Below are positions 43,610 through 53,845 of a DNA stretch of 64,000 nucleotides, piece by piece. The stretch comes from Alteromonas aestuariivivens (GTDB lineage: Bacteria > Pseudomonadota > Gammaproteobacteria > Enterobacterales > Alteromonadaceae). Position 1 is the first letter of the stretch. Every line of letters starts with the position of its first letter. Position numbers and translations under genes: made by a program. The DNA is taken from the NCBI RefSeq assembly GCF_003367475.1, contig NZ_QRHA01000006.1, forward strand, positions 62,001-126,000. Reading direction: 5' to 3'. The notes beneath the pieces are model-generated. The model was not told the DNA's origin. It did no database searches and saw only the letters and a program-made list of their open reading frames with translations.

Positions 43610-44758
43610 ATGAAACGCGCACCTCTTTTCAGCATTGCCGGTCTGGCATTGCTGCTGACCATTGGCTGTTCCGAGCCTGCAGCAACCGGCGAATCACAAC
43701 AGGCTGCCGCCCGGCCACCTACCGCTGTGTCGGTAACAACTCTGTCGCTTAAGCCGGTTGTATTTAAAACCTCCCTGCCCGGGCGAGTATCGGCGTTTCA
43801 GCAGTCCCAGGTGCGTCCGCAGGTCGATGGTGTGATCACGCAGCGTTTATTCGAGGAAGGGGCACAGGTTAAACAGGGCCAGCAGCTCTACCAGATAGAC
43901 GACGTAAGATACAAAGCCCGGTTAAACAGCGCCAGGGCAGATTTGAACAGTGCTGAAGCCAATTTTAAAACCACTCAGGCCAAAGAAGCCCGCTACCGGG
44001 ATTTGATGAAGCGCAGCGCGGTCAGTGAGCAGGAATACGATGATGCGGTTGCCCAGCTGTCGCAGGCCAAGGCAGCCATCAGTGTGGCGCAGGCGGCCAT
44101 TGAGGTAGCGCAGGTTAACCTGGATTACACTAAGGTTTATGCCCCTATCAGCGGCCAGATAAGCCGATCTTACGTTACGGTTGGCGCGCTGGTTACGGCC
44201 AATCAGGCGCAGGAACTGGCTACCATTACCCAGCTGGACCCGGTTTACGTCGATATGCAGATTTCCGGAAAGTACATTCTGGATATCCGTAAAGCCATGC
44301 GCAATCAGCCCACATTACCGGTCGAGCTGACACTCGACGAAGCCGGCGATGAAAGGTATGAACAGACAGGAGAGCTGAAGTTTTCGGAAGTTACCGTTGA
44401 TGAAACCACCGGAGCGGTGACTTTAAGAGCGTTGTTGCCGAACCCGGATGGTTTGCTGATGCCGGGCATGTTCGTGAAAGCTCATGTAATTACAGAAACC
44501 CAGCAGGCATTGTTGGTACCCCAGCGGGCAACCATGCGCCAGCCCGACGGGTCTTTAATGGTGTATGTGGTAAACGACAAGGATCAGGTTGAACCCAGAG
44601 TGCTCACAGCATCCCGCAGTTATCAGGATCAGTACATTGTCACCAGCGGAGTTGCCAGCGGTGAACGTGTGATTGTTGTGGGCTATCAGAAGGTCAGGCC
44701 GGGTGCCACCGTGAGTCCGGAACCCTGGCAGGACAACAGCATAGCCACACGCGGTTAA
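43610..44758 (+). CDS. RND efflux periplasmic adaptor (AcrA/MexA family)
   Basis: A 382-residue membrane-fusion lipoprotein. ATG 43610 gives a signal peptide with LTIGC as lipobox. The lipoyl half-motifs are SQVRPQVDGVITQRLFEEGA and YTKVYAPISGQISRSYVTVG. The coiled-coil hairpin lies about residues 95-165. Beta-barrel and membrane-proximal domains follow. It links the inner-membrane pump to an outer-membrane channel of TolC type, which is not encoded nearby. It is first in the operon with the pump gene 29 bases downstream. Confidence 0.93.
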   Translation: MKRAPLFSIAGLALLLTIGCSEPAATGESQQAAARPPTAVSVTTLSLKPVVFKTSLPGRVSAFQQSQVRPQVDGVITQRLFEEGAQVKQGQQLYQIDDVRYKARLNSARADLNSAEANFKTTQAKEARYRDLMKRSAVSEQEYDDAVAQLSQAKAAISVAQAAIEVAQVNLDYTKVYAPISGQISRSYVTVGALVTANQAQELATITQLDPVYVDMQISGKYILDIRKAMRNQPTLPVELTLDEAGDERYEQTGELKFSEVTVDETTGAVTLRALLPNPDGLLMPGMFVKAHVITETQQALLVPQRATMRQPDGSLMVYVVNDKDQVEPRVLTASRSYQDQYIVTSGVASGERVIVVGYQKVRPGATVSPEPWQDNSIATRG

Positions 44759-44787
44759 CCCCAGAGCATTTTCAGGAACAACAGATC

Positions 44788-47700
44788 ATGGCGCGTTTTT
44801 TTATTGATAGACCCGTGTTTGCCTGGGTACTGGCGATCATCACCATGATGGCGGGTTTACTCGCTATTCGTTCATTGCCGATTGAGCAGTACCCCAAGGT
44901 TGCTCCTCCATCGGTAACCATCTCTGCAGCCTACCCCGGTGCGTCAGCGCAAAGTGTCGAGAATTCAGTCACCCAGGTGGTAGAGCAAAGTTTGTCCGGT
45001 ATCGACAATCTGCGTTATTTCTCGGCCAACAGTGCCAATGGTTCGATGTCGATTACCCTGACGTTTGAGCCCGGCACAGACCCTGATATTGCCCAGGTTC
45101 AAACTCAGAACAAGGTTCAGTCAGTGCTTTCGCTGTTGCCCTCCCAAGTTCAGCAGCAGGGTGTAACGGTAACCAAATCGAACGATTCGTTTGCGCTGGT
45201 AGTAGGTTTTTATTCGGAAAACGACGACACCACCCAGTACGACCTCAGTGATTTGCTGGTATCCACCTATCGCGACCCGATTTCACGTGTTAATGGTGTG
45301 GGCAATGTGCGGGTGTTTGGTGCCCAGCGCTCCATGCGTATCTGGCTCGACCCGGACAAACTGTATAGCTACAGCCTGACCCCGGTAGACGTGCAAAGTG
45401 CGGTGCAGGTGCAAAATACCGATGTGTCGGCTGGTCAGCTCGGTGGCCTGCCAGCGGTTGAAGGGCAGCAAATCAATGCCACCATTCAGGCCCAGTCGCT
45501 GCTGCACACGGTAGAAGATTTTGAAAACATTGTGCTCAAGGTGAATACCGACGGTTCCCAGGTCAGGGTCAAAGACGTAGCCCGGGTTGAACTGGGGGCA
45601 GAATCCTACAATGTTATCGTGCGCTACAAGCGCCGCCCGGCCTCTGGGATGGCTGTGAGTCTGGCGGCCGGTGCCAATGCACTGGACACCATAGAACGAA
45701 TCAAACAGCGGGTTGACGAGCTAAAATCCAATTTGCCGGAAGGGGTTCAGGTGGTGTACCCGCTGGACTCTTCACCGTTTATCGAGCTGTCGATAAAGTC
45801 GGTGGTTCAAACCCTGATAGAAGCGGTCATCCTGGTGTTTCTGGTTATGCTGCTGTTTTTGCAGAACTGGCGTGCCACCCTGATTCCGACCATTGCGGTG
45901 CCCGTGGTGCTGTTGGGTACCTTTGCGGTGCTTTACGCCTTTGGTTTTACCATTAACGTACTGACCATGTTTGCTATGGTGCTGGCAATTGGTTTGTTGG
46001 TGGACGACGCCATTGTTGTGGTGGAGAACGTTGAACGCATCATGGAAGAAGAGGGGCTGTCGCCCAAAGAAGCCACCAAGAAGTCGATGCAGCAAATCAC
46101 AGGGGCCCTTGTGGGCATTGCTGCCGTGCTGTCGACGGTGTTTATTCCGATGGCGTTTTTCAGCGGTTCGGCCGGTTCCATTTATCGCCAGTTTTCCATC
46201 ACCATCGTTTCGGCGATGGGATTTTCGGTACTGGTGGCCATTGTGTTGTCACCTTCACTTTGCGCCACATTATTGAAAAAGCACGATCCGGAGCATGACA
46301 AGAATCGGGGCTTTTTTGGCTGGTTTAATCGCCTGTTCAACAAAGGCCGTGACGGTTACGAGAAAACTGCAACTCACATGGCACACAGGTTTAAGCGCTA
46401 TCTGGTGGTGTACGGTCTGCTCGTGGGCGGGCTGGCGCTGATCTTTATGCGTTTGCCGGGCGCATTTCTGCCAGACGAAGATCAGGGTCGCATCATGATG
46501 CTGGTAAATACTCCTCCGGGGTCAACGGCAGAGCGGACACTGGAGTCACTCAAGCAGACCGAAGCGTTTTTCCTTGATCAGCACGCTGATGTGGTTAAAG
46601 ACATGTTTACCGTGGTGGGGTTCAGCTTTTCCGGTTCGGCGCAAAATGCCGGCATGGGCTTTGTCCATCTGATTGACTGGGAACACAGGGATGAAAGCAA
46701 GAGTGCGTTTTCGCTGGTAGGGCAGGCGTTTGGCGCGTTTTCACAGTTCAAGGACGCCATGGCCTTTCCCATACTGCCGCCGCCAATTATGGAGTTGGGG
46801 AATGCCACAGGCTTTAGCTTACAGCTGGTGGACAGAGGCGGCAACGGGCATCAGGCGCTAATGAATGCGCGCAATCAGTTGCTGGGCATGGCATCGCAGA
46901 ACCCCAAGTTGGCCGGGGTACGCCCGAATGGCCTCAGTGATGTGCCTCAGTTCAATATCAGTATCGACAATGAAAAAGCCTCTGCGCTGGGCGTTTCTTT
47001 GCAGGAAATCAACCGCGCATTGCAGATTGCCTGGGGTTCAAGTTATGTAAACGACTTCATCGACCGCGGGCGCATCAAGCGGGTTTACATGCAGGCCGAT
47101 GCCCCGTACCGCATGGGTCCGGAAGATCTGAACAAATGGTATGTGCGAAATAATCAGGGCAAAATGGTGGCCTTCAGTGCGTTTGCTTCAACCCGCTGGG
47201 ATTATGGCTCTCCTCGTCTTGAGCGTTTTAATGGTGTTTCTTCGGTCAACATTCAGGGGAGCCCGGCGCCCGGGGTTTCCTCCGGAGACGCCATGCAGGA
47301 AATGGAAAAACTGGTTGCTCAACTGCCACCCGGTTTTGATCTGGAATGGGCCGGGCTGTCGTTTGAAGAACGCCAGGCCGGTGATCAGGCACCTATGTTG
47401 TATGCGGTGTCGGTGCTGGTAGTGTTTTTGTGTCTGGCTGCGTTATACGAAAGCTGGACGGTACCCTTTGCGGTGATCCTGGTGGTGCCACTGGGTATTC
47501 TGGGCTCGGTGCTGGCGGCCTATCTGTTTGGATTGCCGAACGATGTGTACCTGCAGGTGGCGTTTTTAACCACAGTGGGGCTGGCAGCCAAAAACGCCAT
47601 TCTGATTGTGGAATTTGCCAAAGGGCAAATTGAGCAGGGCATGGGGCTGATGGAAGCCGTCTCTGTAGCCGCAACCCAACGTTTCCGCCCCATTTTGATG

Positions 47701-47889
47701 ACATCTATGGCGTTTGTGCTTGGCGTAACACCTTTGGCGCTGGCCAGTGGTGCCGGAGCGGCCAGCCAAAATGCCATAGGTATCGCCGTAATGGGCGGTA
47801 TGCTCGCGGCGACCTTCCTGGCCATTTTCTTTGTACCCATGTTTTACGTTACAGTGGAGAAAATGTTCAGGGGCAAAAAAGTACAGTAA
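44788..47889 (+). CDS. RND multidrug efflux pump (AcrB/MexB family, HAE1)
   Basis: A 1033-residue proton-driven inner-membrane pump, the usual length for HAE1. It begins MARFFIDRPVFAWVLAI. PSVTISAAYPGASAQSVENS and the porter domain motifs follow. The helix 4 proton relay reads GLLVDDAIVVVENVERIM, with the paired Asp residues. The LPDEDQG segment opens the second half. The pump exports drugs, detergents or dyes together with the upstream adaptor and an unlinked TolC homologue. Control by the TetR repressor is inferred from the operator. Confidence 0.95.
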   Translation: MARFFIDRPVFAWVLAIITMMAGLLAIRSLPIEQYPKVAPPSVTISAAYPGASAQSVENSVTQVVEQSLSGIDNLRYFSANSANGSMSITLTFEPGTDPDIAQVQTQNKVQSVLSLLPSQVQQQGVTVTKSNDSFALVVGFYSENDDTTQYDLSDLLVSTYRDPISRVNGVGNVRVFGAQRSMRIWLDPDKLYSYSLTPVDVQSAVQVQNTDVSAGQLGGLPAVEGQQINATIQAQSLLHTVEDFENIVLKVNTDGSQVRVKDVARVELGAESYNVIVRYKRRPASGMAVSLAAGANALDTIERIKQRVDELKSNLPEGVQVVYPLDSSPFIELSIKSVVQTLIEAVILVFLVMLLFLQNWRATLIPTIAVPVVLLGTFAVLYAFGFTINVLTMFAMVLAIGLLVDDAIVVVENVERIMEEEGLSPKEATKKSMQQITGALVGIAAVLSTVFIPMAFFSGSAGSIYRQFSITIVSAMGFSVLVAIVLSPSLCATLLKKHDPEHDKNRGFFGWFNRLFNKGRDGYEKTATHMAHRFKRYLVVYGLLVGGLALIFMRLPGAFLPDEDQGRIMMLVNTPPGSTAERTLESLKQTEAFFLDQHADVVKDMFTVVGFSFSGSAQNAGMGFVHLIDWEHRDESKSAFSLVGQAFGAFSQFKDAMAFPILPPPIMELGNATGFSLQLVDRGGNGHQALMNARNQLLGMASQNPKLAGVRPNGLSDVPQFNISIDNEKASALGVSLQEINRALQIAWGSSYVNDFIDRGRIKRVYMQADAPYRMGPEDLNKWYVRNNQGKMVAFSAFASTRWDYGSPRLERFNGVSSVNIQGSPAPGVSSGDAMQEMEKLVAQLPPGFDLEWAGLSFEERQAGDQAPMLYAVSVLVVFLCLAALYESWTVPFAVILVVPLGILGSVLAAYLFGLPNDVYLQVAFLTTVGLAAKNAILIVEFAKGQIEQGMGLMEAVSVAATQRFRPILMTSMAFVLGVTPLALASGAGAASQNAIGIAVMGGMLAATFLAIFFVPMFYVTVEKMFRGKKVQ

Positions 47890-47924
47890 GCTACCCGTTT
47901 CATAGTATGAAAGGATGTATCTGA

Positions 47925-48824
47925 GTGGACCAGCAGCGCCTTGCCAACACACTACTGTTTACCGTTACGCTGTTGGCAGCGGTGGGCTGGCTGTTTTCTG
48001 TGCATGTTCTGGTGGCGGTTACGCCCATGCTGTTTCTCACCATTCGCTTTGTATCCGCCGCGATTCTGGTCGGTGCAGCCAAACCCGCTGAAGTGCTTCG
48101 CCTGCCCTGGCGATGGCGCTGGCGGGCGATGGTCTCCGGTGCCTTGCTGGGGACACAAACCACCGTCTGGGCACTGGCGGTGGTGGAGGCTGAAGGCATA
48201 GGCGTAGGCGCATTTCTGATGAGTCTCAGCTTTGTGCTGATTCCGGTAACCGGCCTTGCGTTTGGCTACCGGGCCAAACCCCATACCTGGCTGGCTCTGG
48301 CAATTGCCATTCCGGGTCTGGCCTTGCTGGCCATGCGCCACGGTTTTTCCATCAGTGTTCCCGATGCCCTGTTTTTACTTTCAGCGGTAATGTCAGCCTT
48401 GTACTTCAATATTAATGGCCGCATTTGCGCTACCATCCCTGCCATCGCGCAGACCAGTTATCAAATGCTTGGCGCCGGGCTGGCATCCGGGGTGGGTTAC
48501 TTTCTGTTTGAAATGCAACTGCCTCAGTCATTCGGCAGTGTCTGGCACTGGTTAATCATGAGCATTCTTATTGGTACCTGTATGCGCTTTTTCTTTATGC
48601 TTAAAGCACAGATGCTGGCGCCGGAAGGGCAGGGGGCGGTGATCATGATTCTGGAGCCCGTGTGGGTAGCAGTACTGGGCATTGTGTTTCTTAACGAAGC
48701 GTTCAGTACCGAAGCGATACTGGGCATGGCACTGATTTTCCTTGCACTGCTGGTGAATGCAGTTGGCGCATACCGGGGCCGGCGCGCGGGGAATCAGTCA
48801 CTGCGGGCTACGACCAATCGCTGA
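47925..48824 (+). CDS. EamA/DMT-family permease
   Basis: A 299-residue protein with about ten membrane helices in two EamA repeats (residues about 8-140 and 150-285). Typical family text is GALLGTQTTVWALAVVEAEG, ALLAMRHG and MILEPVWVAVLGIVFLNEAF. It starts at GTG 47925, 35 bases after the pump stop, and may be read through from the pump operon. DMT members export amino acids, nucleotides or drugs; the substrate here is unknown. Confidence 0.87.
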   Translation: MDQQRLANTLLFTVTLLAAVGWLFSVHVLVAVTPMLFLTIRFVSAAILVGAAKPAEVLRLPWRWRWRAMVSGALLGTQTTVWALAVVEAEGIGVGAFLMSLSFVLIPVTGLAFGYRAKPHTWLALAIAIPGLALLAMRHGFSISVPDALFLLSAVMSALYFNINGRICATIPAIAQTSYQMLGAGLASGVGYFLFEMQLPQSFGSVWHWLIMSILIGTCMRFFFMLKAQMLAPEGQGAVIMILEPVWVAVLGIVFLNEAFSTEAILGMALIFLALLVNAVGAYRGRRAGNQSLRATTNR

Positions 48825-48904
48825 TGCTTACTCTCTGTACCTCTGTGACATGGGTATTATACTGACCGCACCATAGCCTTCTGGTTTAGCAAATGGAGTG
48901 AGAT

Positions 48905-50746
48905 ATGGAGCAGACTCTGCCACCATCACCTGACTGGGCAAAGCTGATTAAATCCGGCTGCCGGGTATTTGTGACCGGGAATGCATCTGTACCCTATGCG
49001 CTTGTGCAACACCTGATTGATCACAGTGACGGCTTCAGTGACATTGAAATGGTGCATATGCTTGCACTGGGCGATACCCGCTGGGCGCGTTCTGAATATC
49101 GGAACCTGTTCAAGGTTAATACTTTCTTTATTGGCGGAGAAGAAGTTCGCCGCGCGGTAGACGAAGGCCGGGCTGACTATACGCCCTGTTTTCTGTCGGA
49201 AATATCCGGCCTCTTCCATGACGGCACTTTGGCGCTGGACGCGGCTCTCGTTAATGTAAGCCCGCCGGATGAATTTGGCTACTGTTCGCTTGGTGCCTCA
49301 GTTGATATCACCATGTCGGCATTGCGTCAGGCTGCGGTTGTGGTGGCACAAATCAATCCTCAAGTTCCCCGCACTGCAGGGCATTCCTACATCCATATAA
49401 GTGAAATCGATGCCTGCATAGAAGCCAGTGAGCCGTTGATTGCGGTAGAAACTCCACCAATGGACAAACAGGTCGAACGAATTGGCCAGTATGTGGCCAT
49501 GCTGGTAGAGGACGGCGCCACCCTGCAGTTCGGTATTGGTAAAATTCCCAGTGCCACACTGAAGTATCTGTGCAATCACCGTGACCTTGGGATCCACAGT
49601 GAAATGATCACTGACAGTATTATCGAGCTGATAGAAGCCGGTGCCATTTCCAACCGGAAAAAAACCTTTCACCCGGGAAAAATCGTTACCAGTTTCGCCA
49701 TTGGTTCCCAGCGGTTGTACGAGTTTATTGACCAGAATCCGCACATTGAGTTCTATCCTAGCAGTTACGTGAACAAGCCAAGTAACATTGCCAAAAACGA
49801 CAATATGATTGCCATCAACAGTGCCCTGGAGGTTGATTTAACCGGCCAGGTAGTGGCGGATTCACTGGGTTACGACTTTTACAGCGGCATTGGCGGGCAG
49901 GTGGACTTTGTTTCCGGTGCTTCCATGAGCAAGGGCGGTAAGCCTATCATTGCCATGCTTTCAACCGCCAAAGACGAGAGCGTCTCGCGCATTCGCCCCT
50001 GCCTCAGCGAGGGGGCAGGGGTTGTCACTTCCCGTGGAAATGTACACTATGTGGTTACCGAATACGGCATTGCCTCTTTAAAAGGCAAAAGCATTCGCGA
50101 GCGGGCGCTGGAACTGATTCGGGTCGCCCATCCTAGGTTTCGCGCTCAATTGCTTGAAGAGGTGCGCAAAAACTACTGGGTGCCCCACTATCAGGAAAAA
50201 CACCCTACCGATATCCCTGAGCTGGGGGCAATACAGTTAAAGAAACTGGTCATTCAGGATGAAACCTTCTACATGCGTCCGCTCAATCCTGCGGATGAGC
50301 GGCGGCTGCAGGAATTTTTCTACTCTCACACCAAGGAAACCCTGCGGCTGCGTTACAACTATGATCCAAAGCAGATGTCACGGGAAAAATCCTGCAATCT
50401 GGTCAGTGTGGACCAGTCGTCCGATGCGGCCTTATGCATTGTTCGCCAGGAAGGCTCGCGAATTACCATTCACGCGGTGGGGCGGTTTTATTACTACCCG
50501 CAGGGAAACTGCTGTGAAGTGGCGTTTGTGACGCGGGAGACCCAGCAGGGTAAGGGGATGGCCAGCCGTTTACTGACGCAATTGATAGAGATTGCCCGCA
50601 AACGAAAAATTGATCGTATGCTGGCTTATGTAAGAGCCGACAACAAGCCAATGACGGCCATTTTTGAGCAGGCCAATTTTAAACGTCTGCATCCGGCAGA
50701 GCCCGGAGATGTGGAACTTGAGCTGAAGCTGGAGCCAATGGAATGA
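48905..50746 (+). CDS. Acetyl-CoA hydrolase/transferase fused to GNAT acetyltransferase
   Basis: A 613-residue two-domain protein. Residues about 1-430 are an acetyl-CoA hydrolase/transferase, with GIGKIPSATLKYL, DFYSGIGGQVDFVSGASMSKGG and RGNVHYVVTEYGIASLKGKS. Residues about 440-610 are a GNAT N-acetyltransferase, with REKSCNLVSVDQSSDAAL and the acetyl-CoA loop RETQQGKGMASRLLTQLIEIA. The fusion may link acyl-CoA chemistry to acetylation of a protein or small molecule. The stop overlaps the next gene (a deacetylase) by four bases, which suggests linked writer and eraser functions. Confidence 0.88.
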   Translation: MEQTLPPSPDWAKLIKSGCRVFVTGNASVPYALVQHLIDHSDGFSDIEMVHMLALGDTRWARSEYRNLFKVNTFFIGGEEVRRAVDEGRADYTPCFLSEISGLFHDGTLALDAALVNVSPPDEFGYCSLGASVDITMSALRQAAVVVAQINPQVPRTAGHSYIHISEIDACIEASEPLIAVETPPMDKQVERIGQYVAMLVEDGATLQFGIGKIPSATLKYLCNHRDLGIHSEMITDSIIELIEAGAISNRKKTFHPGKIVTSFAIGSQRLYEFIDQNPHIEFYPSSYVNKPSNIAKNDNMIAINSALEVDLTGQVVADSLGYDFYSGIGGQVDFVSGASMSKGGKPIIAMLSTAKDESVSRIRPCLSEGAGVVTSRGNVHYVVTEYGIASLKGKSIRERALELIRVAHPRFRAQLLEEVRKNYWVPHYQEKHPTDIPELGAIQLKKLVIQDETFYMRPLNPADERRLQEFFYSHTKETLRLRYNYDPKQMSREKSCNLVSVDQSSDAALCIVRQEGSRITIHAVGRFYYYPQGNCCEVAFVTRETQQGKGMASRLLTQLIEIARKRKIDRMLAYVRADNKPMTAIFEQANFKRLHPAEPGDVELELKLEPME

Positions 50747-51687
50747 CACTGTGTATTTTTCGCGGCAGGGATTGTGTGCGTCATGATGTGAGCGGTGAGC
50801 ACCCGGAAAGCCCGGATCGTCTCTATGCGATTGATGATCAGTTACTGGCATCCGGTCTGGATATGGCCTGTGAACACATTGACGCTCAACCTGCAACTCG
50901 GGAAGAGCTTATGCTGGCGCATGATCCTGGCTACATAGACAGTCTCTATCAGCAATCACCCGGAGCCGGAACCCTATGGCTGGATGCAGATACGGGTATG
51001 ACGCCGGTCAGCCTGAGTGCAGCGCTTTATGCCGCCGGGGCTGGGTTGCAGGCGGTAGACTGGTCTATGGCCGGCACTACCCGCCGGGCTTTTTGTCTGG
51101 TGCGCCCGCCAGGGCACCATGCCGAGTCTGCCAAAGCCATGGGCTTTTGCCTGTTCAACAACGTTGCCCTGGCGGCCCGGCATGCACTGGTTAATCACGG
51201 TTTGCAGCGGGTGGCGATAGTGGATTTTGATGTGCATCACGGTAATGGCACCGAGCATATTCTGGGTGGGGATGCCAGGGTGTTGATGTGCTCATCGTTT
51301 CAGTACCCTCTCTACCCAAATTGCGGCGAGTTGAAGCCAGCGGATAACCTGTTGAGTGTCCCTCTTGCCGCAGGGACAGAAGGGCAGGAATACCGCCGAA
51401 AAGTGGCGGGGTGGTTTGACGCCCTGCGAGAGTTCTCTCCTCAATTGATACTGGTATCAGCCGGTTTTGATGGCCATGCCCAGGACCCATTGGCCCAATT
51501 GCGACTGCGTGAGGATGACTTTAAATGGCTGGGGTTTGAACTCGGCAGGCTTGCTGATGAATGCTGTGAGGGGCGTGTCGTCAGTATGCTGGAAGGGGGG
51601 TATGATCTCAGTGCGCTGGGGCGCAGTGTGGTGGCTTACCTCAAAGGGTTACTGGGGGATGAACAGGAATCGAGCGCTCGGATTTGA
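50743..51687 (+). CDS. Histone deacetylase-family (arginase-like fold) deacetylase
   Basis: A 314-residue zinc hydrolase. The active-site text is PPGHHAESAKAMGFCLFNN (tandem His), DFDVHHGNGTE (Asp and His metal ligands), SAGFDGHAQDPL (Asp ligand) and LEGGYD near the end. It resembles bacterial class II HDAC-like and acetylpolyamine amidohydrolases of about 310 residues. It overlaps the CoA-transferase/GNAT gene by four bases, so expression is probably coupled. Substrates could be acetyl-lysine, acetylpolyamines or other small amides. Confidence 0.9.
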   Translation: MTLCIFRGRDCVRHDVSGEHPESPDRLYAIDDQLLASGLDMACEHIDAQPATREELMLAHDPGYIDSLYQQSPGAGTLWLDADTGMTPVSLSAALYAAGAGLQAVDWSMAGTTRRAFCLVRPPGHHAESAKAMGFCLFNNVALAARHALVNHGLQRVAIVDFDVHHGNGTEHILGGDARVLMCSSFQYPLYPNCGELKPADNLLSVPLAAGTEGQEYRRKVAGWFDALREFSPQLILVSAGFDGHAQDPLAQLRLREDDFKWLGFELGRLADECCEGRVVSMLEGGYDLSALGRSVVAYLKGLLGDEQESSARI

Positions 51688-51703
51688 TTCGATTCGAGTT
51701 GAC

Positions 51704-52234
51704 TCAACTGCGGCAAAAGCAGCCATTGGCTTCGCTGTTCACCACTGCACCGTAAAAGTCAGGCTGCCGGGCCAGGCGGGCAATGGTGTCCAGCAGGTTC
51801 TTGCCACTGAAACAGCCAAAACCACTTGAATAGGGGCCCACGTAGCGTATTTGTGCATCGCTGCCGAATACAATAAGCGCAGGCACACTGGAAAATAGCT
51901 TCTGCAACTGTGGGGATGCCTGCAGATTTAAACGCACAGCTTGATAACCGTTGCTCTGTAGGGTCTGGCTGAGTTCAGCCAGATGGTCGTCAGCCAGCGT
52001 ACTGCAGTAGCATTGGTCCTGGGTGGTAATGTGTACCAGACTGCCTGGAGCTATCCCCATTACATTGAGCTGTTGAGCCAGACCGGCATCAAAATTGGGG
52101 AGGCTGGCAGCCGTGGCAAGTTTGTGCAGCGGATCAAATTCCTGCAACTGATTGAAACTGTAAAACCACAGGCCTGCCAAAATAGAGCCAGCCCAAGCCA
52201 GCAACATCAGCCAGCCTGCAGCCGGGTGCTTCAT
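51704..52234 (-). CDS. Membrane-anchored thioredoxin-like protein (DUF6436-like)
   Basis: A 176-residue protein with one N-terminal membrane helix (about residues 6-27). The start at 52234 overlaps the chemoreceptor stop in an ATGA, supporting this ATG over the upstream frame. After the helix the fold looks thioredoxin-like: [19 protein letters not shown] with a CxC motif, [24 protein letters not shown], and a Cys pair at the C-terminal end (NGCFCRS). Redox function is inferred. I recall this as DUF6436, moderately sure. Confidence 0.6.
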   Translation of the reverse strand: MKHPAAGWLMLLAWAGSILAGLWFYSFNQLQEFDPLHKLATAASLPNFDAGLAQQLNVMGIAPGSLVHITTQDQCYCSTLADDHLAELSQTLQSNGYQAVRLNLQASPQLQKLFSSVPALIVFGSDAQIRYVGPYSSGFGCFSGKNLLDTIARLARQPDFYGAVVNSEANGCFCRS

Positions 52235-53709
52235 ACCACAAAGCGCTGGATAACCGCCTGCATCGAAGCGCACTGGCGGGTCAGGTTGTCCACTTCAACG
52301 CTCATGCTTTGGGCGGCAGATGATTCTTGCTCGCTGACTGCGCGCATTTTTGCGGTACTCCGGGCGATGGATGCTGATGCATCCTGCTGCTCTACAGAAG
52401 CGGAAGCAACCTGCTGAATGTTGCTCATCGCCTGGCTAATTTGATGCTGGATCTGTTCCATCGCCTGCGATGCGTTGGTTGACGATGCAACAGCATCATC
52501 CACCAGTGAAATGCAATTTTGCATCTGGCCGACCGATTCCGATGTACTGGTAACCAGTTGTTCGGTAATCGCGCTGATTTCCCTGGCGCTGTCACGGGAG
52601 CGGATAGCCAGTGCTCGCACTTCATCGGCGACCACGGCAAACCCTCTTCCGTGTTCTCCGGCTCTGGCCGATTCGATAGCGGCATTCAGTGCCAGCAGAT
52701 TGGTTTGCTCTGCCACTGAGGTGATCGAACGCATGGCGTCGGCAATACCACTGCAGCGCTCACTCAACTCGGCGTTGGTTTTGGCAGCGGTGTTGAGAAC
52801 CTGCTTCAGGGATCCTATGGCCTGGCTTGTTGCAAGAATAGCCTGATTGGAGTTGTGGGTGGTTTCCGTGGCAGTGGAAACGGTCTGGTTGGCTGACTGA
52901 CATCGTTCTGCTGCCATTTGCATGGATAGTGCAATTTCTTCTGTTGAAGAAGATATGCTGGTAATTTCCTGGTTGGATCTCTGAGATGCATCATTAATAT
53001 CCTTTGAGACTTGACGCATCATCTGGCTGTTATCCAGCACATCCTGAGTCAGCTGTACTGCCTCATTGACCAGTTGCCGGATTTGCGCAATCAACGCGGA
53101 TAGCGCCCGGCCCTGAGCGGTTTGGACGGGCAGGCTGACGCTAAGGTCGATGGCATCCGGGCGGGCCAAAATGGTAGAAATGGCATTCTGCATCTCGGCA
53201 GCGCCGAGTCCCTCTGATAATGAGCGGCGTGCCATGAAGATGAGTACTATGCCTTCAGCAAGCGCGAAAGCGGCATGCAAAAGCAGAATACGAAATGAAA
53301 GATGCGAAGCTTCAAACACATAAATTTCGGCTCCCTGCGATTGCAGCAGAAAGAATCCGATGTGGTGTACAGCAACCGTCAGTGTTGAGGCAGCAATGAC
53401 TCTCCAGTCGCGGAAATACGCTAAAAAAGCCAGCACGACAAAAATCTGGAAGTGAATTTCGATCAGGCCATAAGTCTGATGAATGTGAAGGGCGGTCATC
53501 AGTTGGACCGCAATTCCAATACAGATTCTGCTTAATGTCGTTTCAGGTTGAGAAAAACTGAGAAATAAAGGAAGTGCGAGTATTGGAATACCGACTACAA
53601 ACGACACAAGCCATTCGCCGGTCATTGCCCCAATGACCAGTGACAACAGCCACTGAACCAGCAGTAAAATTCGAAAAATTCTGTGCCCGTCAAAGATCCA
53701 AGGATACAT
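52231..53709 (-). CDS. Methyl-accepting chemotaxis protein with multi-helix membrane domain
   Basis: A 492-residue chemoreceptor. AGGAG seven bases upstream supports ATG 53709 over ATG 53727. The N-terminal half (about residues 10-165) has several hydrophobic helices and no clear periplasmic sensor. No HAMP domain is evident before the signalling part. The conserved hairpin tip reads [20 protein letters not shown], then [18 protein letters not shown], flanked by methylation-helix sequence. It signals to CheA/CheW. The thioredoxin-like gene follows with a four-base overlap, which may hint at redox or membrane-state sensing. Confidence 0.88.
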   Translation of the reverse strand: MYPWIFDGHRIFRILLLVQWLLSLVIGAMTGEWLVSFVVGIPILALPLFLSFSQPETTLSRICIGIAVQLMTALHIHQTYGLIEIHFQIFVVLAFLAYFRDWRVIAASTLTVAVHHIGFFLLQSQGAEIYVFEASHLSFRILLLHAAFALAEGIVLIFMARRSLSEGLGAAEMQNAISTILARPDAIDLSVSLPVQTAQGRALSALIAQIRQLVNEAVQLTQDVLDNSQMMRQVSKDINDASQRSNQEITSISSSTEEIALSMQMAAERCQSANQTVSTATETTHNSNQAILATSQAIGSLKQVLNTAAKTNAELSERCSGIADAMRSITSVAEQTNLLALNAAIESARAGEHGRGFAVVADEVRALAIRSRDSAREISAITEQLVTSTSESVGQMQNCISLVDDAVASSTNASQAMEQIQHQISQAMSNIQQVASASVEQQDASASIARSTAKMRAVSEQESSAAQSMSVEVDNLTRQCASMQAVIQRFVV

Positions 53710-53845
53710 CAAAAGCTCCTCACCCAACCGTCTTCTGGTCCCTGATTCGGGTGTAGGTTACATTATCTACATCACTAACGACGTTGGCCGTTTCCGCAGG
53801 GCGCGGTGAACGCACCTAATATGCATTTTTAGCAGGAAAATAGCG

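Noticed and set aside
51688..51709. Terminator between the deacetylase and thioredoxin-like genes
   Set aside because: AGTTGA-C-TCAACT is palindromic, but with a single-base centre it cannot form a normal hairpin and it overlaps coding sequence.
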